Assembly: GCA_052067355.1 (NCBI GenBank)
Contig: JBQHQH010000009.1
Location: 18,122 to 82,121, forward strand
Origin: CABMKH01 sp040797625
Lineage (GTDB): Bacteria; Bacillota; Clostridia; Tissierellales; Tissierellaceae
DNA: 64,000 nucleotides
Reading direction: 5' to 3'
The notes under the pieces are model-generated. The model was given only the letters and a program-made list of their open reading frames with translations. It did not search any database and was not told where the DNA came from. How positions within the stretch are numbered: position 1 is the first letter of the stretch; every line of letters starts with the position of its first letter. Positions 27,704 through 36,621 of this stretch are shown here, in pieces. A program made the position numbers and the translations under genes.

Positions 27704-30700
27704 ATGCAAAAGAAAATCAAGATTTTATCTATACTGTTGATATTAAGTATGATCTTATCACCAATTTCTTTAGCGCTTAGCAATATAGCTATTGCTGAAG
27801 ACGAAAATATAGTAGAAGGATTAGAAGGAGAAGAAGAATTTGAAGGAGAAATAAAAGACACACAAGAAGTAGAACCTTTTGATGAAAAGGAGGAAGAACA
27901 AGAGGCGGTAGGAGGGATAGAAGAAGAACTAAGTAATGAAGAATTAGGGAAAGAAGATAGAACAGAGATTGAAGAATTAAAAGAACCAGAAGAACTACAA
28001 CAAACAGAAGAACTACAACAAACAGAAGAATCAAAGGAAGAAGAAACAAAGGAAGAAGAAACAAATAGAAATTCAATTCAAAGTATAGAAGAAACACCCT
28101 TTGAATTTGAAGAAGAAACAGGAGAAGACCTAACAAAACCAGCTAGTATAGAACTAAGCTTCCCAGGTGGAACACAAGTAACACCTCTTTATCCAGGTGG
28201 AAAGCAAATAATATCTGTGAAAGTTTTAAATGAGAAAGGTGAAGAATTAAAAGAAGAAAAAGTAACCTTTGAAAGTTCAAATCCTAATGTGTTGAAACAA
28301 TCTGTCATATCAGATACCTTCACAGCTGGAGAAGTAGAAGAAGAAACAGAGATTACAATAACTGCAAAATTAGAATCTAATCCAGAGATAACAAATAACA
28401 TCAAGGTAGTAGTAACACCTAAAACAGAAGAAAATATATTAGTCACAACTATAAATGATATAAAACCATATTTAGATGGACAAACAGGATTTAATTACAG
28501 TTATCTACTATCCATGTCTATGATTCATAATGGAGAAGAGGCTAATAGTATTAAAGAAAAGATGTATATTAGGGATAATTATACATCAGCAAAGGAATTG
28601 GCAGAGAACATAATGACATTAGTGGCTGTAGGAGAAGATCCAACTAATTATAATAATAAAAATTATGTACAGGAATTAGTAGCTGCACAACAATCAAGCG
28701 GAAACTTTAAATTGGGAACTTTAAATCCAGATGATAAGGATTTGATGATGTCTATAATAGCGTTGGATCTGTATGAAGGTTCTATTGATAGTAAAGTAGA
28801 TTTATACAATAAAGACAATGCAGTTAATCTTCTCTTGAAAAAAGTTAAAAAAGAACGTACCAAATACTATTATGAACTTAAAAATTCAACTGAAGGAGAT
28901 AATATAGAGAGAAGTGCTTTAGGATTAATAGCACTGTCAAACTATCAAGACAATCCAGAAGTTATGGAAGTCATAGGTGGTATTAAAAGATACTTTAAAT
29001 CAAGACAATATATAGATGGAAATATAGAAGGTTTTAAATACAATGGTGACCCACAATTTAGAGCATCTAGTACAGCATTAGTTATCCAATCTTTAATGGC
29101 AATAGGAGATGATCCATTAGGAGAAGAATGGATAGAAAATGGAAAAACCATGGTAGATGGATTACTTAAATTTAAAAGAACTGATGGATTTAAGGAAATT
29201 GAAAATGGCATGACTGACACTAAAGCTACCATAAATGCATTCGCAGCATTGACAGATTTAAAAAGTAGAAAATCCATGTATGGAGAGGTCATTAAAGGAG
29301 AAAATCAAGATCCAGACCTTAACAAACCTCATAGCATAAAGATAAAATTTCGAGGTGGAAAGATTATATCTGAACTAGAAGAAGGTTCAGAGTTAGTACT
29401 AATGGCAGAGGTATTAAACGAAGATAATAAAGTATTAAAAGATGAAAAGGTAAATTGGGAAGTATCAAATGAAGATATATTAGAGTTTAGAGAACCTAAT
29501 AAATTCATAGCTAAAAAAGTAGAAGAAAGAATAGAAGTAACTATTACAGCAATATCACAAAAAGATAGTAGTATAAAAGCTTCAATAAAGATAAATATAA
29601 AACCTAAAGAACAAAAACCAATGATACCAGCAAATTTAGACGAAGAAATAGAATTTTTAAAACAATGTTATGAAGCATATATGACAGAAGATAATAATGA
29701 TAATACGGATAGTGCAGGATTATCTATGTTGGCACCGGGAGCAGCAAGATTAGCAGGAATGGATATAGATAAGATTCAAAAGTATCTTTATATAGATGAA
29801 GATAATAAATCTGCATATCAACTATCTCAATCCATAATAACTTTAACAGGAGCAGATTTAGACCCTAGACAGTATAAGGATAAAGGTAAAGTTAGAAATC
29901 TAGTAAAAGAGCTAGAAGAATCGCAACAATTAGATGGAGAAAATGAAGGACAATTTGTAAAAGTAGATAGTGACAAAAACTCCATAGAAGCACAAGCAAG
30001 GTCCATAATAGCTTTAGATATGGCTGGAGCAAATTATGATAGAGAAAAGATAGTTTTAAGATTGATGGAGATATATGACAAAAAAGATGGTTCACACACC
30101 TATAAAGATATAAAGACCGAGGGAATAGTATTAGTAGCTCTATCAAACCACAAAGATATAGCAGGTGTAAATGACAAAATAGCTGAAATACTAGATTATC
30201 TAAAGACTAAACAAAACGAAGATGGTGGATTTGATGTTAAATCTGGTTTTGAAATGGGAACAAACAGTCCAACAGCAACAGGTAGAGTTATCCAAGGTTT
30301 AATAGCAAATGGAATAAATCCACTAGAAGATGAAGAATGGATAAAGAATGAAGCTACTATGTTAAATGCCATAGTAAGAAGTAAAACAGTAAAAGATAAT
30401 ATGAAACATAGCGGCTATGGAAAAGGCGAAGAAGATGAATATACCTATTATGAAGCAACATACACTGCTTTTGGTGCATTGATGGATTTAAAGAATCAAA
30501 AATCCATGTTTGAATTATTGAAGTTAGATTTAGATACAGATGCAGAACCAGCTAGAGTAGAAATAGTTAAATCAAGTAAGGGCGAATTAGAAGTAGGACA
30601 ATCCTTAGGATTAACAGCAAAAGTGTATGATAAGAATGGAAAAATATTATCAGGACAAAAACTGATTTGGACAAGTTCAAATGAAGATATAGCCACAGTA

Positions 30701-32836
30701 AAATATGGAAACGTAGAAACTAAAGGTATAGGAGAAGCTACAATAACTGTTAAGGTTAAGGACACTGAAATTCAAGATACTTTTGAAATAACAGTAGTAG
30801 ACGAGATTAAGACATTGGAAGTAAATACAGCTATTATAGTATTTAATGAAGATGGAAAATACGAAATAAAATCTAATCCAAAGAAGATAACCATAGATAA
30901 AGATGAACATGATGGTGCCTTTACGGCATTTGGAGCATTACAAGCAACTACTGATGAATATGAAGCAACAGGTGATTGGATAACTTCCATATATGGAATT
31001 ACAGGACCATCTTCAGGTGGCTGGATGTTTACTTTAAATGGAAGAACCCCAGATACAACAGCAGGAAATGTAAAACTTAATGAAGGGGATAAGGTTATTT
31101 GGTTCTGTACTTATGATTATGAAAGAGATACAGCTCCAACTTGGGAAGATTTAATAGGGGAAAAACCAGAAGAAAAGATAACTATAGATATAATATCCGA
31201 CAAAAAATCTATAAAAGTAGACGAAGAATTACCACTTGTAGCGGAAGTACGTAGAGGAGATACCATATTAACAGATAAAGAAATAATGTGGATAAGCTCT
31301 AATGCAGAAATAGCTACTATAGAAGATGGAAAATTAATAGCTCACAAAGTAGGAGAAGTAACTATAATAGCGGCTCTTGCAGAAGACAAAGAAATAAGAG
31401 CTAATATAAAAATAAATGTTATAGAAAAAGATCTGACCATAGAAGATGTAATAGGAGCATTAAGAGGATATTACTCCAGTAAAGATGAGTTTGCTTTTAG
31501 ACAAGCTTTAGGATATAACTATACAAGTGGCAACTTAGAGAAGGATTTAGTTGAAATAAGATCTAAGTTTAAGATCAATGAGAATCCAGAGTCTGCATCA
31601 GAACATGTAGGAAATATAATGGGATTAATAGCAGCAGGAAAAGACCCATATAATCATGACAACAAAGACTATGTAAAAACTTTAGTAGATGCACAAGATG
31701 CAGGAGGGAAATTTATAATCGGACAATATGACGATTATTCAACTACTGTTGCATTTAGTATGTTGGCATTGGATATGGCAGATGCAAATTATAACAGGGA
31801 TAAGGCAATAGAAGCACTACTAGGTTATCAGAAAGCAGAAGGTAGTTTTGGTGGGATAGATGAAACAGGAATGGTACTAATAGCTTTAGCAAGATATAGA
31901 GATGACTCCAAAGTCAAAGGTGCAATTGAAAAGGGATTAAGCTATTTAAAGGGAGAACAAGATGGTAATACAGGTGGATTTATAGTATGGGGTGGAGAAA
32001 ACCCATATTCAGCATCGGCAGTTCTTCAAGGATTAATAGCAGTAGGAGAAGACCCAATGTCTGAAAAATGGACAAAAGGCGGTAAGACCATAGTAGATTC
32101 TTTGATGAATTTCTATAAAGATGGACATTTTGAAAAGGAATCAGAATGGACTCCAGAACCAGATATAGATGGTGTAACAGAACAAGCATTCATTGCATTG
32201 GCAGATGTATATAGAGGTAAATCCATGTTCAATGAAATAAAACTTAATGCCAATGAAGTAGTTAAGATAAAGATAGATAGTCCTTCCGTAGCTAAGATAA
32301 TAGAAGGAGAAATCCTAAGACTATATGTAACAGGCTATGACAAGGAAAATAGAATAGTACCAGTTAGAGAAATCATCTGGACAAGTTCTAATAACGAAGT
32401 AGCTGAAGTAGACAAAAATGGTAAGATAACTACTAAAAAGTCAGGTAAAGTTATCATAACAGCACAAATAAAAGATAAGGACATAATGGATAATATAGAA
32501 TTAGAAATCCATGAAAAGGAATTTGAAATAGATTATATTGGAGATGTAAAGGTTGCAAATGGTGAAAAGGCTAATGCAAAAGTAAAGATGAAAAACTTAA
32601 AAGAAGAGCAAAAACCAGCAACAGTAATAATAGTTCTGTATGATAAGAAAACTAATAAATTAGTGAATTATTCAGTAATAAAGAAACATCTAAATGATAA
32701 AGAAGAATTAGAATTAGCAGCAGGATTTTTAGTTCCAAACACAGGAGACTATTATATAAAAACTTTCTTATGGGATGATTTAGAAGATCAAAGTATAATA
32801 ATGAGAGATGTAGAAGAAATAGAAGTAGTTAACTAA
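27704..32836 (+). CDS. Giant secreted transcobalamin-like protein with acidic stalk (protein B)
   Basis: A 1710-residue exported protein in the same transcript as protein A. Signal peptide 1-31; Glu-rich stalk 32-145 containing short tandem repeats; Ig-like 146-243; toroid 1 (244-530); Ig 540-635; toroid 2 (645-938); BIG2 948-1033; DUF4430 1038-1154 (SGGWMFTLNGRTPDTTAG, then LNEGDKVIWF); BIG2 1158-1243; toroid 3 (1244-1513); BIG2 1519-1603; and a C-terminal beta module ending DYYIKTFLWDDLED. The toroids lack a visible DxDD terpene-cyclase motif, so binding rather than catalysis is inferred. ATG follows GAAGGAGTG. It is probably attached to or embedded in the cell wall. Confidence 0.82.
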   Translation: MQKKIKILSILLILSMILSPISLALSNIAIAEDENIVEGLEGEEEFEGEIKDTQEVEPFDEKEEEQEAVGGIEEELSNEELGKEDRTEIEELKEPEELQQTEELQQTEESKEEETKEEETNRNSIQSIEETPFEFEEETGEDLTKPASIELSFPGGTQVTPLYPGGKQIISVKVLNEKGEELKEEKVTFESSNPNVLKQSVISDTFTAGEVEEETEITITAKLESNPEITNNIKVVVTPKTEENILVTTINDIKPYLDGQTGFNYSYLLSMSMIHNGEEANSIKEKMYIRDNYTSAKELAENIMTLVAVGEDPTNYNNKNYVQELVAAQQSSGNFKLGTLNPDDKDLMMSIIALDLYEGSIDSKVDLYNKDNAVNLLLKKVKKERTKYYYELKNSTEGDNIERSALGLIALSNYQDNPEVMEVIGGIKRYFKSRQYIDGNIEGFKYNGDPQFRASSTALVIQSLMAIGDDPLGEEWIENGKTMVDGLLKFKRTDGFKEIENGMTDTKATINAFAALTDLKSRKSMYGEVIKGENQDPDLNKPHSIKIKFRGGKIISELEEGSELVLMAEVLNEDNKVLKDEKVNWEVSNEDILEFREPNKFIAKKVEERIEVTITAISQKDSSIKASIKINIKPKEQKPMIPANLDEEIEFLKQCYEAYMTEDNNDNTDSAGLSMLAPGAARLAGMDIDKIQKYLYIDEDNKSAYQLSQSIITLTGADLDPRQYKDKGKVRNLVKELEESQQLDGENEGQFVKVDSDKNSIEAQARSIIALDMAGANYDREKIVLRLMEIYDKKDGSHTYKDIKTEGIVLVALSNHKDIAGVNDKIAEILDYLKTKQNEDGGFDVKSGFEMGTNSPTATGRVIQGLIANGINPLEDEEWIKNEATMLNAIVRSKTVKDNMKHSGYGKGEEDEYTYYEATYTAFGALMDLKNQKSMFELLKLDLDTDAEPARVEIVKSSKGELEVGQSLGLTAKVYDKNGKILSGQKLIWTSSNEDIATVKYGNVETKGIGEATITVKVKDTEIQDTFEITVVDEIKTLEVNTAIIVFNEDGKYEIKSNPKKITIDKDEHDGAFTAFGALQATTDEYEATGDWITSIYGITGPSSGGWMFTLNGRTPDTTAGNVKLNEGDKVIWFCTYDYERDTAPTWEDLIGEKPEEKITIDIISDKKSIKVDEELPLVAEVRRGDTILTDKEIMWISSNAEIATIEDGKLIAHKVGEVTIIAALAEDKEIRANIKINVIEKDLTIEDVIGALRGYYSSKDEFAFRQALGYNYTSGNLEKDLVEIRSKFKINENPESASEHVGNIMGLIAAGKDPYNHDNKDYVKTLVDAQDAGGKFIIGQYDDYSTTVAFSMLALDMADANYNRDKAIEALLGYQKAEGSFGGIDETGMVLIALARYRDDSKVKGAIEKGLSYLKGEQDGNTGGFIVWGGENPYSASAVLQGLIAVGEDPMSEKWTKGGKTIVDSLMNFYKDGHFEKESEWTPEPDIDGVTEQAFIALADVYRGKSMFNEIKLNANEVVKIKIDSPSVAKIIEGEILRLYVTGYDKENRIVPVREIIWTSSNNEVAEVDKNGKITTKKSGKVIITAQIKDKDIMDNIELEIHEKEFEIDYIGDVKVANGEKANAKVKMKNLKEEQKPATVIIVLYDKKTNKLVNYSVIKKHLNDKEELELAAGFLVPNTGDYYIKTFLWDDLEDQSIIMRDVEEIEVVN
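27989..28065 (+). repeat. Short in-frame tandem repeats in the acidic stalk of protein B
   Basis: Two copies of an 18-base unit (GAAGAACTACAACAAACA, 27989-28024) are followed by two copies of a 15-base unit (GGAAGAAGAAACAAA, 28036-28065). Both unit lengths are multiples of three, so slippage would lengthen or shorten the Glu-rich stalk without breaking the frame. Confidence 0.85.
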
Positions 32837-32843
32837 TAATAGA

Positions 32844-32865
32844 CCTCGGGCTTTGCTCGAGGTAC
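32844..32865 (+). promoter_or_regulatory. Intercistronic stem-loop between proteins B and C
   Basis: ACCTCGGGC / GCTCGAGGT with a TTT loop and one mismatch, just after the stop of protein B. There is no T-tract, so partial termination or 3'-end protection is more likely than a full stop. Confidence 0.5.
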
Positions 32866-32921
32866 ATAACTACGTCTAATCAGACTTTACCAACATATTC
32901 ATAACTCAAAGGAGTGATAAA

Positions 32922-35108
32922 ATGAGAAAAAACATACAACGTATAATGTCCATAATGTTAGTCTTGTTTCTACTAATACCTTCATTAGCCATAGCAGAGA
33001 CAAGTATAGATATAGACTATACTCAAAGAAATAACAATGCCATAATAAAGATAAAAGGTATGAGAAATAGGCCAATAAGCATAACAATAAAAGACGAATC
33101 TAGATATCATTATATGAATCAGGGTATTACAGATGATCTAGGGAAGATAGAATTTACAGCTACTTTAGATGTAGATAATACCTATGAGTGTAAAGCAAAT
33201 ATAGATGGAAAGACGACTACAAAAAAGATAGTCATGGAAAAGGCTGATTTAGATCCTGATCCAGAAGTGCCAGTAGATCCTACAGATCCAGAAAAACCTA
33301 AAGATGCAAGGGTGGACCTATATATAAAGGGATACAAAGGAGTCATAGTAGACGAAAAAAATATCAAGATTAGAAATAAGGAGACAGCTTTAGATTTAAC
33401 CACTAGAATATTAGATGACCATGGTATTAGCTATGAAAATAATAAAGGCTATATAGTAAGTATAGACGGACAAGGAGAATTTGATAAAGGAGAAGATAGT
33501 GGATGGATGTTTTCAGTAAACGGAAAGTATCCTGATGTGGGAGCAGGATCAGTAAGACTAAAAGATGGAGATAAGATAAAATGGTTATATACAAAAGACC
33601 TAGGAGAAGATATAGGTGTTCCATCATATAAAAGACGTTCAGATGAAGAAGAGGCAAGCAAGATCATAAAAGATGCACTAAAGATAGTAGAGGATAAAAA
33701 TGCTACGGAAAAAGAAATAAGAAAGGCAATAGAAGATGTAGTCAAATACTTTGAAAAGAATAGTTCTACTTCAAAGACAAGTGAAATAAAGGCACTCCTA
33801 AGGGATGGTGCTAGGGCAGTAGAAGTTCTAGCCACAGCATTAGAAAGGATAAAGGATGCTGGATTAGCTACAGATATAGGAAATGGTGCAATAGATATAG
33901 TAAAATCCTTGAACTCCCTAGTAGATAGCAAATCAGATAAGGAAATAGTAGAAAAACTAAGTGAAGTATCTGAAGATCATCTAGGGATAGCATTGAATTC
34001 TATTGATAAGATTAAAGATAAAAAGAAAGTGGATACGATAATAGACAATATATTAGAGACTTCAATAAAAGTTGAAGAAAAACTATCTAAAAAGTTTGAG
34101 AATCCAAATAGAGATATTGAAAAAAATGTTAGAATAAAGATGACAGAATCAAAGGATAATATCTCTGAAATCATATTGCCAAAATCATTACTAGAAAAAG
34201 CTACTAGCAAGAAAGTAGACAATATAAAGCTATCCTCAACACAAGCTTTAATTGAGATTAAACCAGATTTCCTAGGCAAAGATATAGACAATGATATAAA
34301 GATAATATCAGAGAAAAAGAACAAAGAAACATTGGTAAGACTTTCCCAGGGAAATAAAGATATAGATATATTAAAAGCTCCAATTAAGATCACATTGCCA
34401 TATGATGTAAATTATACAAATAAACACAATATAACAGTAACTTTAGTAAAAGAAGATGGGACAAAAGAGATAATAGGCGGAGTATATGATGAAACTAACA
34501 AAAATGTTAAATTCTTAACCCATAAATTAGGAAGATTTACAATAGGGGAAAATAGAGTAGAGTTCAAGGACTTATCAAACCACGGATGGGCAGTAGAGGC
34601 AATAAACAGCATGGCTGCAAAGGGAATAATAGGAGGAAAAGCAAAGGATAAATTTGACCCCGCTGCAAACATTACAAGAGCTGAATTTTCAGCATTGACA
34701 TCAAGAATGTTAAAGTACAATGAAGATATAGACAATGAATTGCCATTTAAAGATGTAAACAAGAATAAATGGTATTATAAATCTATATCAACAGTATATA
34801 AAAATGGATTAATAAATGGAAAATCTGATATCAGCTTTGATCCAGATGGATATATCACTAGAGAAGAGATGTCAAAGATAATAGGACAGGTGCTAGAAAA
34901 CAAACTATATAAGAATCAGAATACAAAATATCTATCTAAGTTTACTGATAGAAACAGTATATCTACATGGGCTCAAGAAGGAGCGTCAATTTCAGCCTAT
35001 AACAAGATAATAAGTGGATATAATGGACAGTTTTCACCTAAACATAATGCAACAAGAGCAGAAACAGCAGTGATGTTGTATAGACTATATGAATTGATAA
35101 TGTATTAA
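32922..35108 (+). CDS. SLH-anchored DUF4430 surface protein (protein C)
   Basis: A 728-residue cell-surface protein. Signal peptide 1-25 (LAIA|ET), a small beta domain, a Pro/Asp linker near 110-125, and a DUF4430 domain (about 128-230: SGWMFSVNGKYPDVGAGS, then KDGDKIKWLYTKDLGEDIG). A long helical segment follows, then a beta domain typical of SLH proteins, and three SLH repeats (about 546-605, 606-665, 666-728; each has a WA/WY...ITRAEF/TREEM pattern). SLH repeats bind pyruvylated secondary wall polymer, so this fixes a transcobalamin-type beta domain to the wall. It is the last gene of riboswitch-1 transcript. Confidence 0.87.
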   Translation: MRKNIQRIMSIMLVLFLLIPSLAIAETSIDIDYTQRNNNAIIKIKGMRNRPISITIKDESRYHYMNQGITDDLGKIEFTATLDVDNTYECKANIDGKTTTKKIVMEKADLDPDPEVPVDPTDPEKPKDARVDLYIKGYKGVIVDEKNIKIRNKETALDLTTRILDDHGISYENNKGYIVSIDGQGEFDKGEDSGWMFSVNGKYPDVGAGSVRLKDGDKIKWLYTKDLGEDIGVPSYKRRSDEEEASKIIKDALKIVEDKNATEKEIRKAIEDVVKYFEKNSSTSKTSEIKALLRDGARAVEVLATALERIKDAGLATDIGNGAIDIVKSLNSLVDSKSDKEIVEKLSEVSEDHLGIALNSIDKIKDKKKVDTIIDNILETSIKVEEKLSKKFENPNRDIEKNVRIKMTESKDNISEIILPKSLLEKATSKKVDNIKLSSTQALIEIKPDFLGKDIDNDIKIISEKKNKETLVRLSQGNKDIDILKAPIKITLPYDVNYTNKHNITVTLVKEDGTKEIIGGVYDETNKNVKFLTHKLGRFTIGENRVEFKDLSNHGWAVEAINSMAAKGIIGGKAKDKFDPAANITRAEFSALTSRMLKYNEDIDNELPFKDVNKNKWYYKSISTVYKNGLINGKSDISFDPDGYITREEMSKIIGQVLENKLYKNQNTKYLSKFTDRNSISTWAQEGASISAYNKIISGYNGQFSPKHNATRAETAVMLYRLYELIMY

Positions 35109-35177
35109 TAAGGGCGGTCTTTGACCACCTTGAATTAGCCTAAAAATAAACAAATTTGTATTTATTCTGACAACAGG

Positions 35178-35206
35178 TTGACAAACTGTCAAACAAATGT
35201 TATCAT
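35178..35206 (+). promoter_or_regulatory. Promoter of cobalamin-riboswitch transcript 2
   Basis: A consensus TTGACA (35178-35183), a 17-base spacer, then TATCAT (35201-35206). The -35 lies within a TTGACA-AAC-TGTCAA palindrome that could also be a protein-binding site. The start would fall about 50 bases before the second riboswitch. Confidence 0.75.
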
Positions 35207-35261
35207 CATAATTAGGTAGGAAAATGTTACCAAATATTGCACCTTGTCAAATAAATATTAG

Positions 35262-35398
35262 CTTTAAATATGGAATCAGGTGAGAATCCTGAGCGATCCG
35301 GTCACCGTATGGGGGAACTAAATCCACAAATGCCACTGTCTATAGAGATGGGAAGGCGGAGAAAGGTAATGAGCCTAAGTCGGGATACTTATTTAAAG
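35262..35398 (+). promoter_or_regulatory. Cobalamin riboswitch 2
   Basis: An 8-bp closing helix (CTTTAAAT 35262-35269 with ATTTAAAG 35391-35398) encloses the aptamer blocks GGAATCAGGTGAGAATCCTG, GCGATCCGGTCACCGTAT, GCCACTG, GATGGGAAGGCGGAGAAAGG and a B12 box AAGTCGGGATACTTATT at 35377-35393. The box is more divergent than in riboswitch 1, but the order and spacing fit. A terminator follows at 35453-35500. It controls protein D and perhaps the genes after it. Confidence 0.88.
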
Positions 35399-35452
35399 TC
35401 TATGGTATTAATATTTTCCGAAGAAAAATATTTTACAAATTATAGAGAGTTT

Positions 35453-35500
35453 AACACCTATATTTTTTAATTGTATTCAATGGAAAATATAGGTGTTTTT
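35453..35500 (+). terminator. Riboswitch 2 terminator
   Basis: A perfect 14-bp stem AACACCTATATTTT (35453-35466) / AAAATATAGGTGTT (35484-35497) followed by T residues, about 55 bases after the aptamer. From here to 35702 lies a further 200-base leader; a GGAC-AAG-TCC hairpin near 35613-35622 is visible, but I recognise no known motif in it. Confidence 0.85.
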
Positions 35501-35702
35501 GTGTTTTATGTTAAGCTCATGTTAATTATCAAGGGGATATAGGATATCAACATAGTGAATTTGGTATAGTATAGATAATATTGATAGACAACAAAGAGAT
35601 CTCAAGGCCAGGACAAGTCCTGTTGCTATCAAAGTTATCGGTATATTATTTTTAACTGTGGAGGATATTTTATATAAAATAATTAAACAGGGGGAATAGA
35701 AA

Positions 35703-36518
35703 ATGAGGAAGAATAGTATCTTTAAACGCAGTTTAAGTCTATTGATGGTTATGATAATGGTATTAGGTATGACAATAATACCTACATTTGCAGCAGGTCA
35801 GCTTGCAATGTTGACACTAAATTCAGACGACTTTACTATAGTAGGTGAAATTGGTGATACTAAATCAATAACCATGACAAATGGTTTAGATAGTAGTTAT
35901 GGTCCAGTTTCCATAGAGGGATCTAAGGTTCAATGGGATTCAAGTAATTCAGAGGTAGTTGAGGTTACTGATGTAACTCATACAGATAACACTTCAACGG
36001 TAGAATTTAGGCTTCATAAAGCAGGAGAAGTAAAACTTACAGCTAGCTATGCTGATTCAGGAGTACAATCAGTTCATTCTAATATAGTAGTAGTAGGTCA
36101 ATCAGAAGGTCCTGTAAGTAATATAGAGGTTACAATTGTAGATGAAGAAGGTATAAGTGTAAGGGAAGAAACTATTTCTAGTCTAGATGTATTTGACCTA
36201 GCAACTTCTTATAAAGATGGTGGCTTTGGAGTGGGATTTGATGATGCTGACGTATTAAAGAACAACCCATCAGCACTACATGCTCTAGCAAAGGTTCTAA
36301 CTCCAGTAGAAAGAGAAGAGGCTGATATTACAAGTCAAGGGACATATATACAAGAGATGCTTGGGTTAGAAGGAACATGGAATTCAGATACAAATTCATT
36401 TTGGGGATGGCAATATAAAGTAAACGGTTCTATACCAGATAAGGCAGCTTCTATATATCAATTAGGAGATAATATGACTATAGAATTCTTCTATGCAGAA
36501 GTACCTTCCGACTGGTAA
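35703..36518 (+). CDS. Small secreted Ig-DUF4430 protein (protein D)
   Basis: A 271-residue exported protein: signal peptide 1-31 (TFAA|GQ), one Ig-like domain (about 34-140, VQWDSSNSEVVEVTDV), then a DUF4430 domain (about 147-268) with FWGWQYKVNGSIPDKAAS in place of the usual SGWM pattern. It has no wall anchor and is probably released. It is the first gene behind cobalamin riboswitch 2 and has its own terminator downstream, so it may be made in excess as a soluble corrinoid binder; that function is inferred. ATG follows CAGGGGGAATAG. Confidence 0.82.
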   Translation: MRKNSIFKRSLSLLMVMIMVLGMTIIPTFAAGQLAMLTLNSDDFTIVGEIGDTKSITMTNGLDSSYGPVSIEGSKVQWDSSNSEVVEVTDVTHTDNTSTVEFRLHKAGEVKLTASYADSGVQSVHSNIVVVGQSEGPVSNIEVTIVDEEGISVREETISSLDVFDLATSYKDGGFGVGFDDADVLKNNPSALHALAKVLTPVEREEADITSQGTYIQEMLGLEGTWNSDTNSFWGWQYKVNGSIPDKAASIYQLGDNMTIEFFYAEVPSDW

Positions 36519-36555
36519 ATTAGGGATATTGAAGGAAAATATTAAAACATAAGAG

Positions 36556-36588
36556 ATACAGGGGACATAAATGGTTCCCTGTATTTTT
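36556..36588 (+). terminator. Terminator after protein D
   Basis: The stem ATACAGGGGAC / GTTCCCTGTAT (one G-U pair) with a 7-base loop is followed by TTTTT. It separates protein D from protein E. I see no clear new promoter before E, so partial readthrough is likely. Confidence 0.8.
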
Positions 36589-36621
36589 AATACATAACAA
36601 TAAAAATAAGGAGGAAGGTTT

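Noticed and set aside
27789..28136. A 115-codon Leu-rich frame on the minus strand
   Set aside because: It is the complement of the Glu-rich stalk codons of protein B (GAA read backwards gives Leu/Phe codons) and has no ribosome-binding site.
23040..32836. CRISPR-like or DNA-level long repeats in the giant genes
   Set aside because: The repetition is at protein-domain level (Ig and toroid); there are no regular direct repeats with spacers.
35270..35470. A 66-codon + strand ORF beginning MESGENPERSGH
   Set aside because: It lies wholly within cobalamin riboswitch 2 and its terminator arm; the peptide is a by-product of conserved RNA motifs.
35580..35660. A cyclic-di-GMP type riboswitch before protein D
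   Set aside because: A small hairpin and a GTTATCGG-like end are visible, but the required conserved core is not.
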